DNA of 64,000 nucleotides from Drosophila miranda (Eukaryota; Arthropoda; Insecta; Diptera; Drosophilidae): assembly GCF_003369915.1 (NCBI RefSeq), contig NC_046674.1, forward strand, positions 13,826,001 through 13,890,000, read 5' to 3'. Position 1 is the stretch's first letter. Each line of letters opens with the position of its first letter. A program made the translations under genes and the position numbers. The notes under the pieces are model-generated. The model worked only from the letters and a program-made list of their open reading frames with translations, did not search any database and was not told the DNA's origin. Below are positions 36,369 to 46,345 of the stretch, piece after piece.

Positions 36369-38160
36369 ACCATTCCACACACGATTCCCCAGAAAGTAAG
36401 ACGCAATAGTCGTATATCAAAAGCTAGGAAAGTACACCGATACTCTGTCAGTCCATAAACAATTCATTTATTATCCACGCAGGCTGCCGTGTGCTCTGAT
36501 CTGATCTACTCTTAAATGCTGCACGCTTGATTTACTGGCAGCGGCTGCAAATCATCGCCCAAGCCCAAGTCAAGGCCCTGGAAAAAGGGATAAAGACAAT
36601 GGACAATATGGGGAAAATATGAATATATTCACTCACCCACACACTGCCAGCCCATGCATACGGGGGTGAGGGGGTGTGTGACATGGTCTCGTGTAGGCAT
36701 GTGCGATAAATTATCATGTGCGTCAGGGTCTGGGAGAGGGAAGAAAGGAAGGTGTCGTGTCCTCTCTCAGACCGTAATTGGTAGTCAAATATGTGTGTCT
36801 CCCGCCGCCCTCAGCCTGGTCTTCCCTTTTTTGATATATTGGAATGGATTTGCTGGCAGACAATTTTATGATCGCTGAATTTATTTGATGCACCTCTCCC
36901 TCCCCTCCCGCACACGCCATAAATTCCAATTGTTCTCCATCAGTCGTCGAAATCCTTCAAAACGGAAATTTATGCGTCCTGTTAAAAAACGTTTTGTACG
37001 AAATTTGGCTCAAAATTAAACGAGTCGAGCTAAATTTTTTAACAACTAATAAATATTATCCCATAAAAAGGTGGGAGGGGGGGAGTGGCGGCCACAAACC
37101 ACCCCTGGATGGTTACAAAACAAAAATATTTATAAAGAAAAAGAAAAATTGCATATAAAAGTGACGATAAAAAATTACCTTTAATGTGCCATTTTTACTT
37201 TTGAATGTCTCTGCAAAAGAAAATGCGGAAAATGCATTAGCAAGCGAGCAGGAATCGGGTATACTCTCACGGGTAGAGAGTTCTTTGTGGCTGGGTTTTT
37301 CATAAGTTTTCCCCTTCAGTAGAGTATTCCACGGGCCAAACGATTGCCCTTAGGATTGCCCGGAGGATGTACCTTTTCGGGGGTGGCGCACATATTCGTA
37401 TAAAGTCAAGAGAATTTTGTGTTATATCATTTAAATTAAAAGCTGAGCTGACAATAAAAAGTATACAATAAACATTAACTCACGGACTCAACAATTCAAA
37501 AATTGTATACCATTGTATGGCATGGACCTCTGTCCGGGCCGTAAAACATTTAATAACAGCCGAATCGGGCTTTTGATATGCCCAACAGACATTTGCAACC
37601 CCCAGCAAACGGAGTTTAAAATAAGAAATGCATTTAATCATTCGAGTAACAAGTGAGGAGGAACTTTTAAAGTGGCACTTTCGTCGCCTTTTATGCTTAC
37701 TTGAACTGACCGCACATCAGGGGCGCCACCGCCACTGCCGCCGCCTCGAAGAAAGATCTTTCAACAGTCATTGCAAGACCATTGAAACCTTTTGTATTGG
37801 CCAGCCAGTAAATCGACCCCAGCTCCCGGCCTGGCCAAAGGAAGTTGCCCGTTCTTGGGGAGTTGTCCAAGTTTGTTGTCCTCTTTTTATGGCTCTGGCC
37901 CTTGCCCCGGCACTGGACACACATAAATTTCCATCCTCACATGTGACGAGAACGTTTTCCCACAGTTGTTCTCGGGCCGTGTTTTTCGGGGTAGTGAAAT
38001 CAAAAAGGAATTATTCTTGACCCATTCCGGCGTGGGGGAGCGAGAGGAACGGGTCGTTGCCTTTGTATAATTCCCCATTTAATGCCTAAGCCAACACCTC
38101 AAAGGGACCCAACAGCAACTCTGACGAAGATGAATACTCCTCCACTCGATTTGCATAGTT

Positions 38161-38184
38161 GGGGTTGGGTTGGGTTGGGTTGGG
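38161..38184. repeat. (GGGTT)n repeat
   Basis: Five runs of three or four G separated by TT (GGGGTTGGGTTGGGTTGGGT and one more unit). The sequence meets the pattern for an intramolecular G-quadruplex on the plus strand. Confidence 0.85.
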
Positions 38185-39535
38185 TCGGTCCCTTCGGCCT
38201 GCCTGCTGACAGCCAAATGGCAATGGCTATGGCTATGACTGAGGCTGAGACTGAGGCTGACCTAACGAACCATAAATTAAACACGCTTTTGATGTCTTGG
38301 TCTGGCCAGAATGTTTACTTACTAAAGTTCTGGTAACATTGTAGAGGGTTTATCGCTCAAATTCGATTATAATGAAACCCAACCAACCAACAGAAAGAAA
38401 GACCATCTCCGTTTTGGGCCCGATCGAGCCGCACTATGCTTGGAGCTGTGGAAATTAATTGTGCTACCCTGGAGCCGGGGACGGGGTCGGATCTGGTTTT
38501 GTTCTGCTAAACAATTTGCATAAATTACAATACGAAGAACAACATCCGAGGCAGCATCCAGGGCACATATCGCACCGGCAATAAATTCAAGTCAGACTTT
38601 TCAGCCTGGCTTAAGTCATCAAAATGGCAGCGGCAGCGGCCGAACGAAAAGAAAAATTGCCGGACAGCTAAAATTTGTTTATTTTTTGGGTAGAAAACCA
38701 GCCAATGAAAAAAAAACACACACAAAGACAAACATCTGTGGCCAAAAGGAACTATTTTTCGAATATTTTGATCAGATTTTTCAACTCAAACCAAAAGCTG
38801 TAGACAAAGCAACAATTACTCATCCCTCCACAGGGTACAGTGCCTCCACTCCGCCGTACTAGTATGAATTATGTGGCAAATGCCTCGTTATTAATTAGAC
38901 TCATTTGACGCTCGGCTTCAGGACTCGGCGCGGTAGAGATTGTTGCCATGAAGACACCTTAATTAAATGTCTGTCTGCGGTGGATGAGCATCAGCGGCCC
39001 AGAGTCAGAGTCTGAGTCTCCTGCGGGGTGGTTCTGTTTTTTGGCAACAATATTTTGCATATGCTTGTTTTTTGGCCCTGATGATTGTGCTCTCCCCAGC
39101 CCCAGCCCCATCCCCGACCCTGTCCCAGGAGATTTGTCATTTTAATTTCCATAAATCAATTTGTTAATTAGTGCGGCTCTTTTGGTTGCCTCTGCCACAG
39201 ACAATGGAGGCGATTAGCCATCAGTTTGCGATTTCTTCAAAATGGCCACAGCAAGATCTTCGCGGTTTGAGTTAATTAGTTTCCGCAAACAGGTCCATCA
39301 AGAGTGGCAAGAGTACCCAAGAGTGGGTAGGACCATCTGTACACGAAATACGAAATGTAAGAACCCTCTCCTGATTCTTTGCCATTAATCCGAGGAGGCA
39401 TCTGACGTACATACGAGTACGCTTCGGCCATTTACCAAATTCCAAGGAAACAAAAATCGCAAAACAAATATTCCGCTAGCAAAGAAAGGCGGAAAGGGTG
39501 GCACGTAGGTCAAGTAGGATGTGGTAGAAGCACAC

Positions 39536-40336
39536 TGATTGATTTTATTGAAAGAAAATGGAATGGCCAACTTTTCAGCATGTTTCGGTTTCCTGTTGCT
39601 TTCTGCGATGCCGTGGCTATTTCCACTTAAAGCATTTTTGTGCTTTCGGCGGCACCGGTATCAGCTCTTCTTAGAGGGGGCACAGCGATCAATCGACTTC
39701 CTAGCAGGTCTGGACAGGCGACTTCAGAGACTGGCAGATGGGAACAAAGCTCATCCCCCAACCACGAGGAGACGACCTGAAGGCTGGAGGGCAAGAGGTT
39801 CCATGGAAGTAATTTTCTGCGGCTCTGTAGATCGGGAAGACCTTTGGTTGGACATTGCAACAGTGCACTGCGCCTCGTACCTGGACCACAGCTGCCTCAG
39901 ACCAGTGTCCTCCAAAGGGAACCTAAGACCATTCTTCTCCAGTCCGGATGGGCTGCTCGCTGGCGATGCATTTAGTGAAGAACGGAATGCCCTGCGGACT
40001 GTCGGGCGGATCTGGAAAAGGAGTTGGCACTTCAGAGGTGGATCCCTCGGCTCTGGCAGCACTTACTCTCGATTTCTATATTAATTTTGATTGCCGACGG
40101 CGCCGAAAGCAGGAAACTGTTTTAGATGGAAATATTCACGTCCACGAAACAGGAATACCGAAAGCACCTGGGAAACTGTTCCGAAATTTGTTTGAATCTA
40201 TCGAAAATATTTGTTTCTGTGGAGCACACACACCATTCACGACTAAAGCTGAAGGGCGCAGGCTGGCAGGTGGGCAATGGGGCTCTGCGATCCTCCATTT
40301 CCCATGCTATATAGTCAGGCACCTTAGGGTGCCTTG
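39536..40336 (+). pseudogene. Inverted duplicate copy A: decayed unrecognised gene, upstream of sickle
   Basis: About 0.8 kb that is the reverse complement of copy B (45507-46345). On this strand one frame is open from 39539 to 40084 (181 codons, with SMEVIFCGSVDREDLWLD). A second frame, 39948-40442, continues the sense (MGCSLAMHLVKNGMP, later IPKAPGKLFRNLFESIENIC). Copy B has one uninterrupted frame across the point where this copy shifts, so copy A probably carries a private frameshift near 39920 (an 18-bp segment versus 14 bp in B). I recognise no family. The differences I checked between the copies are mostly amino-acid changing, so neither looks constrained. The opposite strand also has open frames, so the coding direction is probable, not certain. 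Confidence 0.55.
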
Positions 40337-40442
40337 TAAAAGGTGTAAAAATGTGGAAAATGGATTTAGGAAATCATTACCATCGACTTGTCGCTTGTGG
40401 CATATAAATGCTTTGAAAACTTTGGAAAAATACTTCAATTAA

Positions 40443-43400
40443 GTTGGTCGCTCGCTCGGAAAGACTAGTTTTGTTCTTAATTTGCATTTGATTTGCTTGG
40501 GGGCAAATCAAGCAGAGATAAGAGCCCCGATTTCATTACATTCCGAAGAAGAAGGCCACTTCTTTATGCCAATGTCCGCACCTCGCACAGAGACAAAGCA
40601 AATAAACAAACATAAAAATAAATAAAGCTGCCAGGACAGCCAGGACATCCAGGACAGCCAGGACAGCAATCGGCAGCAATCAGGAATCGGAATCTTTAAT
40701 CCCATTTAGTTTTCGCATCGAACTACCGGGCAGGGCATTACTTCAATTTATTTTGATGGCCGAATGGATGGAAAAATGAAAAATGCGTAAATAGCTGCAG
40801 AAATATAAATATTTTATGGACAATTCGGAGAGGAAAAGCTTTAAAGTGCATTGGCTTTGAGCTTTAAGTTGCCTGCCACTCGAGTGGCGTGCCCCAAGAC
40901 CCTCCGACAAACCGAAGATGTGGCAGCAGCCATTTAATGTCACTTGGGCGCAACCATCAAGCATATTACGAGGACGAAGGCCCCAGCTCTACTCGGTGCT
41001 GCTGGGGCCATCCCGACTAGGGGCCACCCTCTTGAGCCCTCGATCGGATGTGGGAGGCCCTAAGTCACATATAGCATAGAGACCCCTATCCTCCACCTGT
41101 TACATCCTTCGACAGGAATCCAATATACCCGTCGTACACGGCACGAGTGCCCCCATTTGATAACAACAACAGTTTACACAACAAAACAAACCGAAACGAA
41201 ACGAAACCATAAGAGCGAAGGCGGAGAGATGGGTGGCAGAGGGTGTGGCCACATGTAAAGTGTTCTGTTCTGTTCTGGCTTTGACTTTGACTTGAGGTGC
41301 ATCCCGCCAGCCAGCCAGCCAGCCAGCCAGCCAACATCCAAAGTAAAATGCATTCAGCAACAATTGTTGCTAGCTGTAAATAAACACGACTTGCACCCAA
41401 CCCACATGTGTGCACTCTGCCTCCACGCCCCCATGATGTGCACACACACTCCTGTGGGGGCTGCTGGGGCTGCAGGGGAGGCAAACACTGAAATGATAAT
41501 AAGGTATATAATTTAATATCAATCTGACAGCCAGAAGGCAACAAAGTGCGCCAAAGCCAGCGACCGACGACGAAGACTTCAGCGCATTCGACGCTGCTTT
41601 TTATGCTACACTTTTTGCGGCTTTGCCTGCTAAAGATTGGGATCGATTGACTCTAACCTCAAAATATTTATCTTTTCGATGGGGAATTTGGTTAATTTCC
41701 TCAACAAATCAGCCACTATTCTAAGACGGCTGCCCTCTCCATCCCAGGCCAGGTGGCAGAGCATCACCGAGTCGGCCTCTGCTCTCTCCTGCAATTCTTT
41801 CGTCGTTTCTGCTGCTGCCGCTGCTGCTGCATGCCATGCCCTCTGCGCGCACTTCACTTTTATACACGAGTATGCATTGTCTGTCGCTGTCGCCCCCTGT
41901 CTAGAGGTACTCAAATGCCCTGCTCCTCCCAGTATCTCCGCTCCTTGGGTGCCGTTTGTTTGCCCTTCCAGGGGGTATCACAATTTCGAGGATATCTTTG
42001 GAAAGAAGAGAATTTTGCACAGTTCTAGCTGGGTTTCTGGTGCCCTGCCAATCGGAAGGGCATTCGGCAGCCACAACCCACAAGAGCCTACGGTTTTCGG
42101 GCTTCCTTTGGCCCCCTAACCCCAAACTTCAAACCTATATTATGTTTCCGCTCATCTCACCTTTTCGCATTTTTTGCGCTGCTCCTTTCTCTCTCCCTCT
42201 CTCTCTCTCTCTCTGATATTTTTTGTTTGCTAACCAAATAAATGCAGCTTGTTGTTTGTGTTGAGCCAAGCAGAACATTTCCATTTGAATGTTCTTTTAA
42301 GCGAAAACAATTTCTTCTTTGTTTTGCTTTTGAGAATGTCTCCTCTTCATAGCCGCCCCCCAACCCGAAGCCCAGAGACCAAAGCCCCATCCAGTATTGG
42401 CCTTTGTGCAGAGTGTTTAGCAAATTAGATCATGGATTTTCCCTTCTGATTTTCGGAAGGTTATCGCTTGGATGTCATTATCGGGTCCCGCCCCTCCCCC
42501 CACACACACAACACCCGCCTGAGTGCCCCGCGAGTATAATATTCGTATTCTTTCCCCCTTTTGTTGTGCACCTTTCAGGTATGCAGGATTTTTTTTTTGT
42601 TCTTTAAAGCATTTCGCTTGGATTTTATTTTACATTTTTTTATGCTGCAACTATAAAAAAGTTTTTACATTTTTTACGGCACTTATTTCTGCTTTCTTTC
42701 TCTTCTTTCTGCGGCGGATAACAAAAGAAGTTTTCCGAGGGCGAGTGCATTATATTTTGGACTTACGGCGAGAAGTTGATTATGTTGATTTGTGGAATTG
42801 ATTTGCCCACCACGCCACCCCACTCCTACCGCCTCGCAGCACTGCACTCTGCCAGGCACTCCTTACTATCATAAAATATTCGTGGCATGTGGCATGTGGC
42901 AGGGCAAATGTTCCCACCGATTGTTCTGTCGTTTGTCAGTGGATGTAGTGCCATGCCACAGATAAAAGTACGTGTAACGTGGAGAACTGTGAAAAAATGC
43001 ATCTACTATTTATTCGAAAATATTCCCAGACCCTTTTATGGGAGATCTTCAGATAAATTAATTAAGGAGGTTATTTAATTCATTTCTTTAGATTTTCCAA
43101 GGGCCGGGGTACTAGCCACAGGACCTACGTAGAGGAATTCGGGAACTGCCAGACGCAGCAAGGGCCGCGGCTCGATTCCATGGAATAGGGAAAATTCTAT
43201 TGCAGATTTTACTAGCGATACTCGAAAAAGAAATGCGTTTAGGTTCTAGCCTTAGAACTAGAAAATTCGTTGCGGGAAGAAATCTCTGAAGCAGCCCTGC
43301 ATAAGGCTTCGAACTTCTCCCCTCAAAATTCGAACTCAAATGCCATTCGTGGCACTTTCCCCTCAAAAAATTTCGAACTACGTAAGGGAGGAAAACGTAA

Positions 43401-43647
43401 GCCGTAAGCGAGCAGGGGATGGGAAAAACGTAAGGCCACGGAAGCATGCATGCCGCGTGAATGTAACATGCCACAAGTGTGACTGCAACCGAGCTCTCTC
43501 TCTCGCAGTCCGACACTTCTCTCTCTCTCGCTCTCGCTCTCTCGGGGCTCTGAGGAAACGTTTACTGCACGTGACGGAAAGTAGCTAAACATTACGGCAC
43601 TGCACGGCGCTCTGCCAACGGGCAGCAGCACGTGAGAGAGGAGCCAC
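40443..43647. other. Sickle upstream region, no gene seen
   Basis: About 3.2 kb without a supported gene. It holds a (CAGC)n run at 41306-41332, a TC run near 42189-42215, CTGCTGC near 41810-41830 and several GTGGCATGTGGC repeats near 42885-42902. The nearest part (43080-43640) has repeated CCCCTCAAAA/TTCGAACT blocks and GCTCTCTCTCTCGC runs that may be regulatory. Confidence 0.45.
41306..41332. repeat. (CCAG)n microsatellite
   Basis: About six and a half perfect CCAG units; the cause of AGWL repeats in minus-strand open frames. Confidence 0.9.
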
Positions 43648-43678
43648 AGAGAGAGAGAGAGAGAGCGAGAGAGAGAGC
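43648..43678. promoter_or_regulatory. GAGA cluster upstream of sickle
   Basis: An almost unbroken GAGA tract about 120-150 bp before the predicted sickle start. In flies GAGA factor binds such tracts and keeps promoters open, often at genes that respond quickly to stress. The function here is inferred. Confidence 0.5.
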
Positions 43679-43763
43679 GCGCGCCCGTGTGGCATTGGGT
43701 GGTTCGGATGGTCTGGGTGGTTGGAGTCGTTGGGGTGGCTAGAGACCTTGGCCGCTTCCCGGG

Positions 43764-43800
43764 TATAAATACGAGCGCCCTGGCGGGCAGCGCCTCAGTC
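43764..43800 (+). promoter_or_regulatory. Sickle core promoter (TATA and initiator)
   Basis: TATAAATA at 43764-43771 is followed by TCAGTC at 43795-43800, a match to the fly initiator consensus with start at about 43797. The distance of 33 bp is standard. No downstream promoter element is seen at +28. The predicted 5' UTR is about 122 nt with no intron evident. Confidence 0.8.
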
Positions 43801-43918
43801 GAACAACAGAGCTCGACCCGAGAGAAACTTACCGAGGAAACCCTCAAGCGGAAGCGCATCAAGTGAAACACCGTATCCACCGTATTTTTTGACGTAACCT
43901 TTGCCCACGAGTCCTGCC

Positions 43919-44266
43919 ATGGCCATTCCCTTCTATGAGAACGAGCACGCGTCGGCCTCGGCGTCGGCGACGGCAACCGCGCCCAGTGACATTGCCACCG
44001 CCACCGCTGGCGACCAAGTGGATGGACCGCCGCTCCTCGATCCCGGATTCGACCATGTGGACTACGAAGGACCTCCGCCTGCAGCGGCGGCATCAGCGGC
44101 AACAAGTGAGCCGCCACCGACCGCCGAGGAGCAGCTGCTGGCCTGGAAAATGCTGGCCCTGACCATGTGCAAGGTCCTCAAGCAGTTCTGCCAGCATCAC
44201 AAGCAGGCCACCGGGAAGCCCACCAAAATGACGGCCACCGTCCAGATCCAGCCACAGAGCCAGTAA
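43919..44266 (+). CDS. skl: Sickle, IAP-binding pro-apoptotic protein
   Basis: A single-exon 115-residue protein that begins MAIPFYENEH. After removal of Met, the exposed Ala-Ile-Pro-Phe is an IAP-binding motif of the Reaper/Hid/Grim/Sickle type, which docks in the BIR pockets of DIAP1 and frees caspases. Sickle's own start is close to this. Residues 11-30 are an Ala/Ser/Thr-rich spacer, 52-62 are Pro/Ala-rich, and 69-100 form an amphipathic helix with W76 (AWKMLALTMCKVLKQFC) that corresponds to the Trp-block/GH3 region of Reaper and Sickle, involved in mitochondrial action. The start codon sits in GCCATGGCC, a good context, 122 nt after the predicted transcription start. The 3' UTR of about 1.2 kb has K-box sites. 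The gene lies between inverted copies of a 0.8-kb sequence. The other family members differ clearly at the N-terminus, so the call as sickle is firm. Confidence 0.9.
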   Translation: MAIPFYENEHASASASATATAPSDIATATAGDQVDGPPLLDPGFDHVDYEGPPPAAAASAATSEPPPTAEEQLLAWKMLALTMCKVLKQFCQHHKQATGKPTKMTATVQIQPQSQ

Positions 44267-44379
44267 GACCCCCGCCCCCCCAGTATACCCGACCCCCCCT
44301 CCGCCACCCACAAAAAAACAGAAGCAGGACCCGGGACAACCGTGCCCGGAGCTCTGAAGCGGCTCCTAAAAGCGCAACT

Positions 44380-44385
44380 TGTGAT
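44380..44385 (+). promoter_or_regulatory. K-box (TGTGAT) in sickle 3' UTR, site 1
   Basis: TGTGAT matches the core of the seed of the miR-2/6/11/13 family. It lies 114 nt after the stop codon. Known miR-2-type control of sickle, reaper and grim in D. melanogaster makes this a plausible site. Confidence 0.5.
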
Positions 44386-44653
44386 TAATTTACCGTTGGC
44401 GAACACGTGAGAACTAGCGCAGCGCCCCAGCCCAGCCCCACCCCACACCACACCCCCCCTAGGGACAGAAGGAGACGGAGACGAAGACGGGAGAGAGAGA
44501 AAGAGATTTAGGAAGGATTAGAGAGTGCAAAATGTGAATCAATTTCCCAAGGAAAAACCCCAGAAAGTAGTTTTTATACACCACGTATTTTCTTTGATGG
44601 AGAAATGATTTCGAAATTGCCGTCGCGACACACACTTTTTGGATAAGCGCAAA

Positions 44654-44660
44654 TGTGATA
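44654..44660 (+). promoter_or_regulatory. K-box (TGTGATA) in sickle 3' UTR, site 2
   Basis: TGTGATA is fully complementary to the first seven bases of miR-2-family RNAs. It sits in AT-rich, probably accessible sequence about 390 nt past the stop. Confidence 0.55.
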
Positions 44661-45288
44661 AATAATTTTGCTAAAAATATTTCCAGTCCCCTCCCCGGAA
44701 GCTCCCCGCAAACTTATCTAAGTTTAGTTCTAATCCTAAGTTAAGTTCTCCCAAGAACAAGGTCCCCAGAGATCCGATCCGATCCGATCCCATCCGATTC
44801 GATCTGGAAGCAGCAGCTAGTTTTCAGAGTCTCTCTCCGAAGAGAAGCCCAACACACTTCGTATATATCCTTCAAATAAGTCTAAATATATATACATATA
44901 TAGATGTGCGTGTGTATATGTGTCCGTGTGTAGGTACAACATTTTTTTTTACAAACAACTCTCTTGGTGTCTATTTATCAGAGTTTCAACTTCCTAGGTA
45001 GAATGCTTCTTCGACTTAGCGAATAGTTATGCAAATACAACATATGTTAGGTGTATATTTTTGATATTTTTATATTTGCTTTGCCAATCGATAAGTCTCA
45101 GCTGTGCGTTTGTGTCAACTTAGTTTCCATGTATGTAGATCCCTACTCATAAGCAATACGATGCGCAATACGCGACGAGGACTTCGCCCGACTGAAAGAC
45201 CCTCAGGTCTGGGAGGAGGCAGGACACTTCCGCGTGTCACGAGCATACACATAGTACAAGTTCAAAAGTAGAAATATTTACATCCATA

Positions 45289-45316
45289 CAACAACAACAA
45301 CAACAACAACAACAAC
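45289..45316. repeat. (CAA)n microsatellite in sickle 3' UTR
   Basis: About nine CAA units followed by a C-rich stretch (45317-45345). Confidence 0.9.
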
Positions 45317-45442
45317 CCTCCCCCCACCCCCACTACCCCCCACAACACAAAACACAAAACAATTACTATTATTAGAGATTAAGCAATTTTTTAGATCTAA
45401 ACTAAGTAAACCCACAGAAATAGTGTGCATAAAGCAAATTAC

Positions 45443-45448
45443 AATAAA
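45443..45448 (+). promoter_or_regulatory. Poly(A) signal (AATAAA) of sickle
   Basis: Canonical AATAAA, the best candidate for the sickle transcript end. It precedes inverted copy B by only about 60 bp. Confidence 0.6.
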
Positions 45449-45506
45449 ATATTATGAAAACGTATTGGCTCTTGGATTTATTTCGATGGGGATTTCAGAT
45501 GCTGCA

Positions 45507-46345
45507 AGGCACCCCCCCTAAGGTGCCAGACTATATAGCATGGGAAATGGAGGATCGCAGAGCCCCATTGCCCACCTGCCAGCCTGCGCCCTTCAGCTTT
45601 AGTCGTGAATGGTGTGTGTGCTCCACAGAAACAAATATTTTCGATAGATTCAAACAAATTTCGGAACAGTTTTCCAGGTGCTTTCGGTATTCCTGTTCCG
45701 GGGACGTGAATATTTCCATCTAAAACAGTTTCCTGCTTTCGGCGCCGTCGGCAATCAAAATTAATATAGAAATCGAGAGTAAGTGCTGCCAGAGCCGAGG
45801 GATCCACCTCTGAAGTCCCAACTCCTTTCCAGATCCGCCCGGCAGTCCCATGGGCATTCCGTTCTTCACTAAATGCATCGCCAGCGAGCAGCCCATCCGG
45901 ACTGGATCCATTCCACCCTTCCCTTTGGAGGACACTGGTCTGAGGCAGCTGTGGTCCAGGTACGAGGCGCAGTGCACTGTTTCAATGTCCAACCAAAGGT
46001 CTTCCCGATCTACAGAGCCGCAGACAATTACTTCCATGGAACCTCTTGCCCTCCAGCCTTCAGGTCGTCTCCTCGTGGTTGGGGATGAGCTTTGTCTCAT
46101 CTGCAAGTCTCTGAAGTCGCCAGTCCAGACCTGCTAGGAAGTCGATTGATCGCTGTGCCCCCTCTAAGAAGAGCTGATTCCGGTGCCTCCGAAAGCACAA
46201 AAATGCTTTAAGTGTAAATAGCCACGGCATCGCAGAAAGTAACAGAAACCGAAACATGCTGAAAACTTAATAAATATACATTGAAAAGCACAATCAGATC
46301 TCGACGGAGATCTGGCACATTTATTCATTCCAATAAAATCAAAAT
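45507..46345 (-). pseudogene. Inverted duplicate copy B: decayed unrecognised gene, downstream of sickle
   Basis: Reverse complement of copy A, from the shared GGCACC...CTATATAG edge near 45507 to the shared GATTTTATTG edge near 46345. It has about 60 bp near its outer end that copy A lacks. On the minus strand the sense is spread over three overlapping frames: 46257-46060 (FLLLSAMPWLF), 46106-45720 (VDREDLWLD to KNGMPMG) and 45807-45478 (DPSALAALTLDF). Frame shifts occur near 46085 and near 45825, where copy A keeps one frame. The plus strand also holds open frames (45454-45723; 45850-46137 starting MGIPFFTKC). The product is unrecognised, and both copies are probably dead. Confidence 0.55.

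Larger units (their letters stand above)
35061..39535. other. Gene-free stretch
   Basis: No supported gene in about 4.5 kb. Low-complexity sequence includes CA and GA runs near 35685-35715 and 35970-35995, and a 17-C homopolymer at 36352-36368. Open frames on both strands here overlap these repeats. Confidence 0.45.
44267..45470 (+). other. Sickle 3' UTR
   Basis: Long, AT-rich after an initial C-rich part, with a GATCC-type repeat near 44775-44800, TATATATA near 44885-44902, and a (CAA)n run before the poly(A) signal at 45443. No open frame is supported inside. Its end is taken about 20 nt after the AATAAA; the real cleavage point is unknown. Confidence 0.6.

Noticed and set aside
43323..44117. 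264-codon minus-strand frame opposite sickle
   Set aside because: It is the antisense of the sickle promoter and coding region, with RS repeats from the GAGA tract; a shadow frame.
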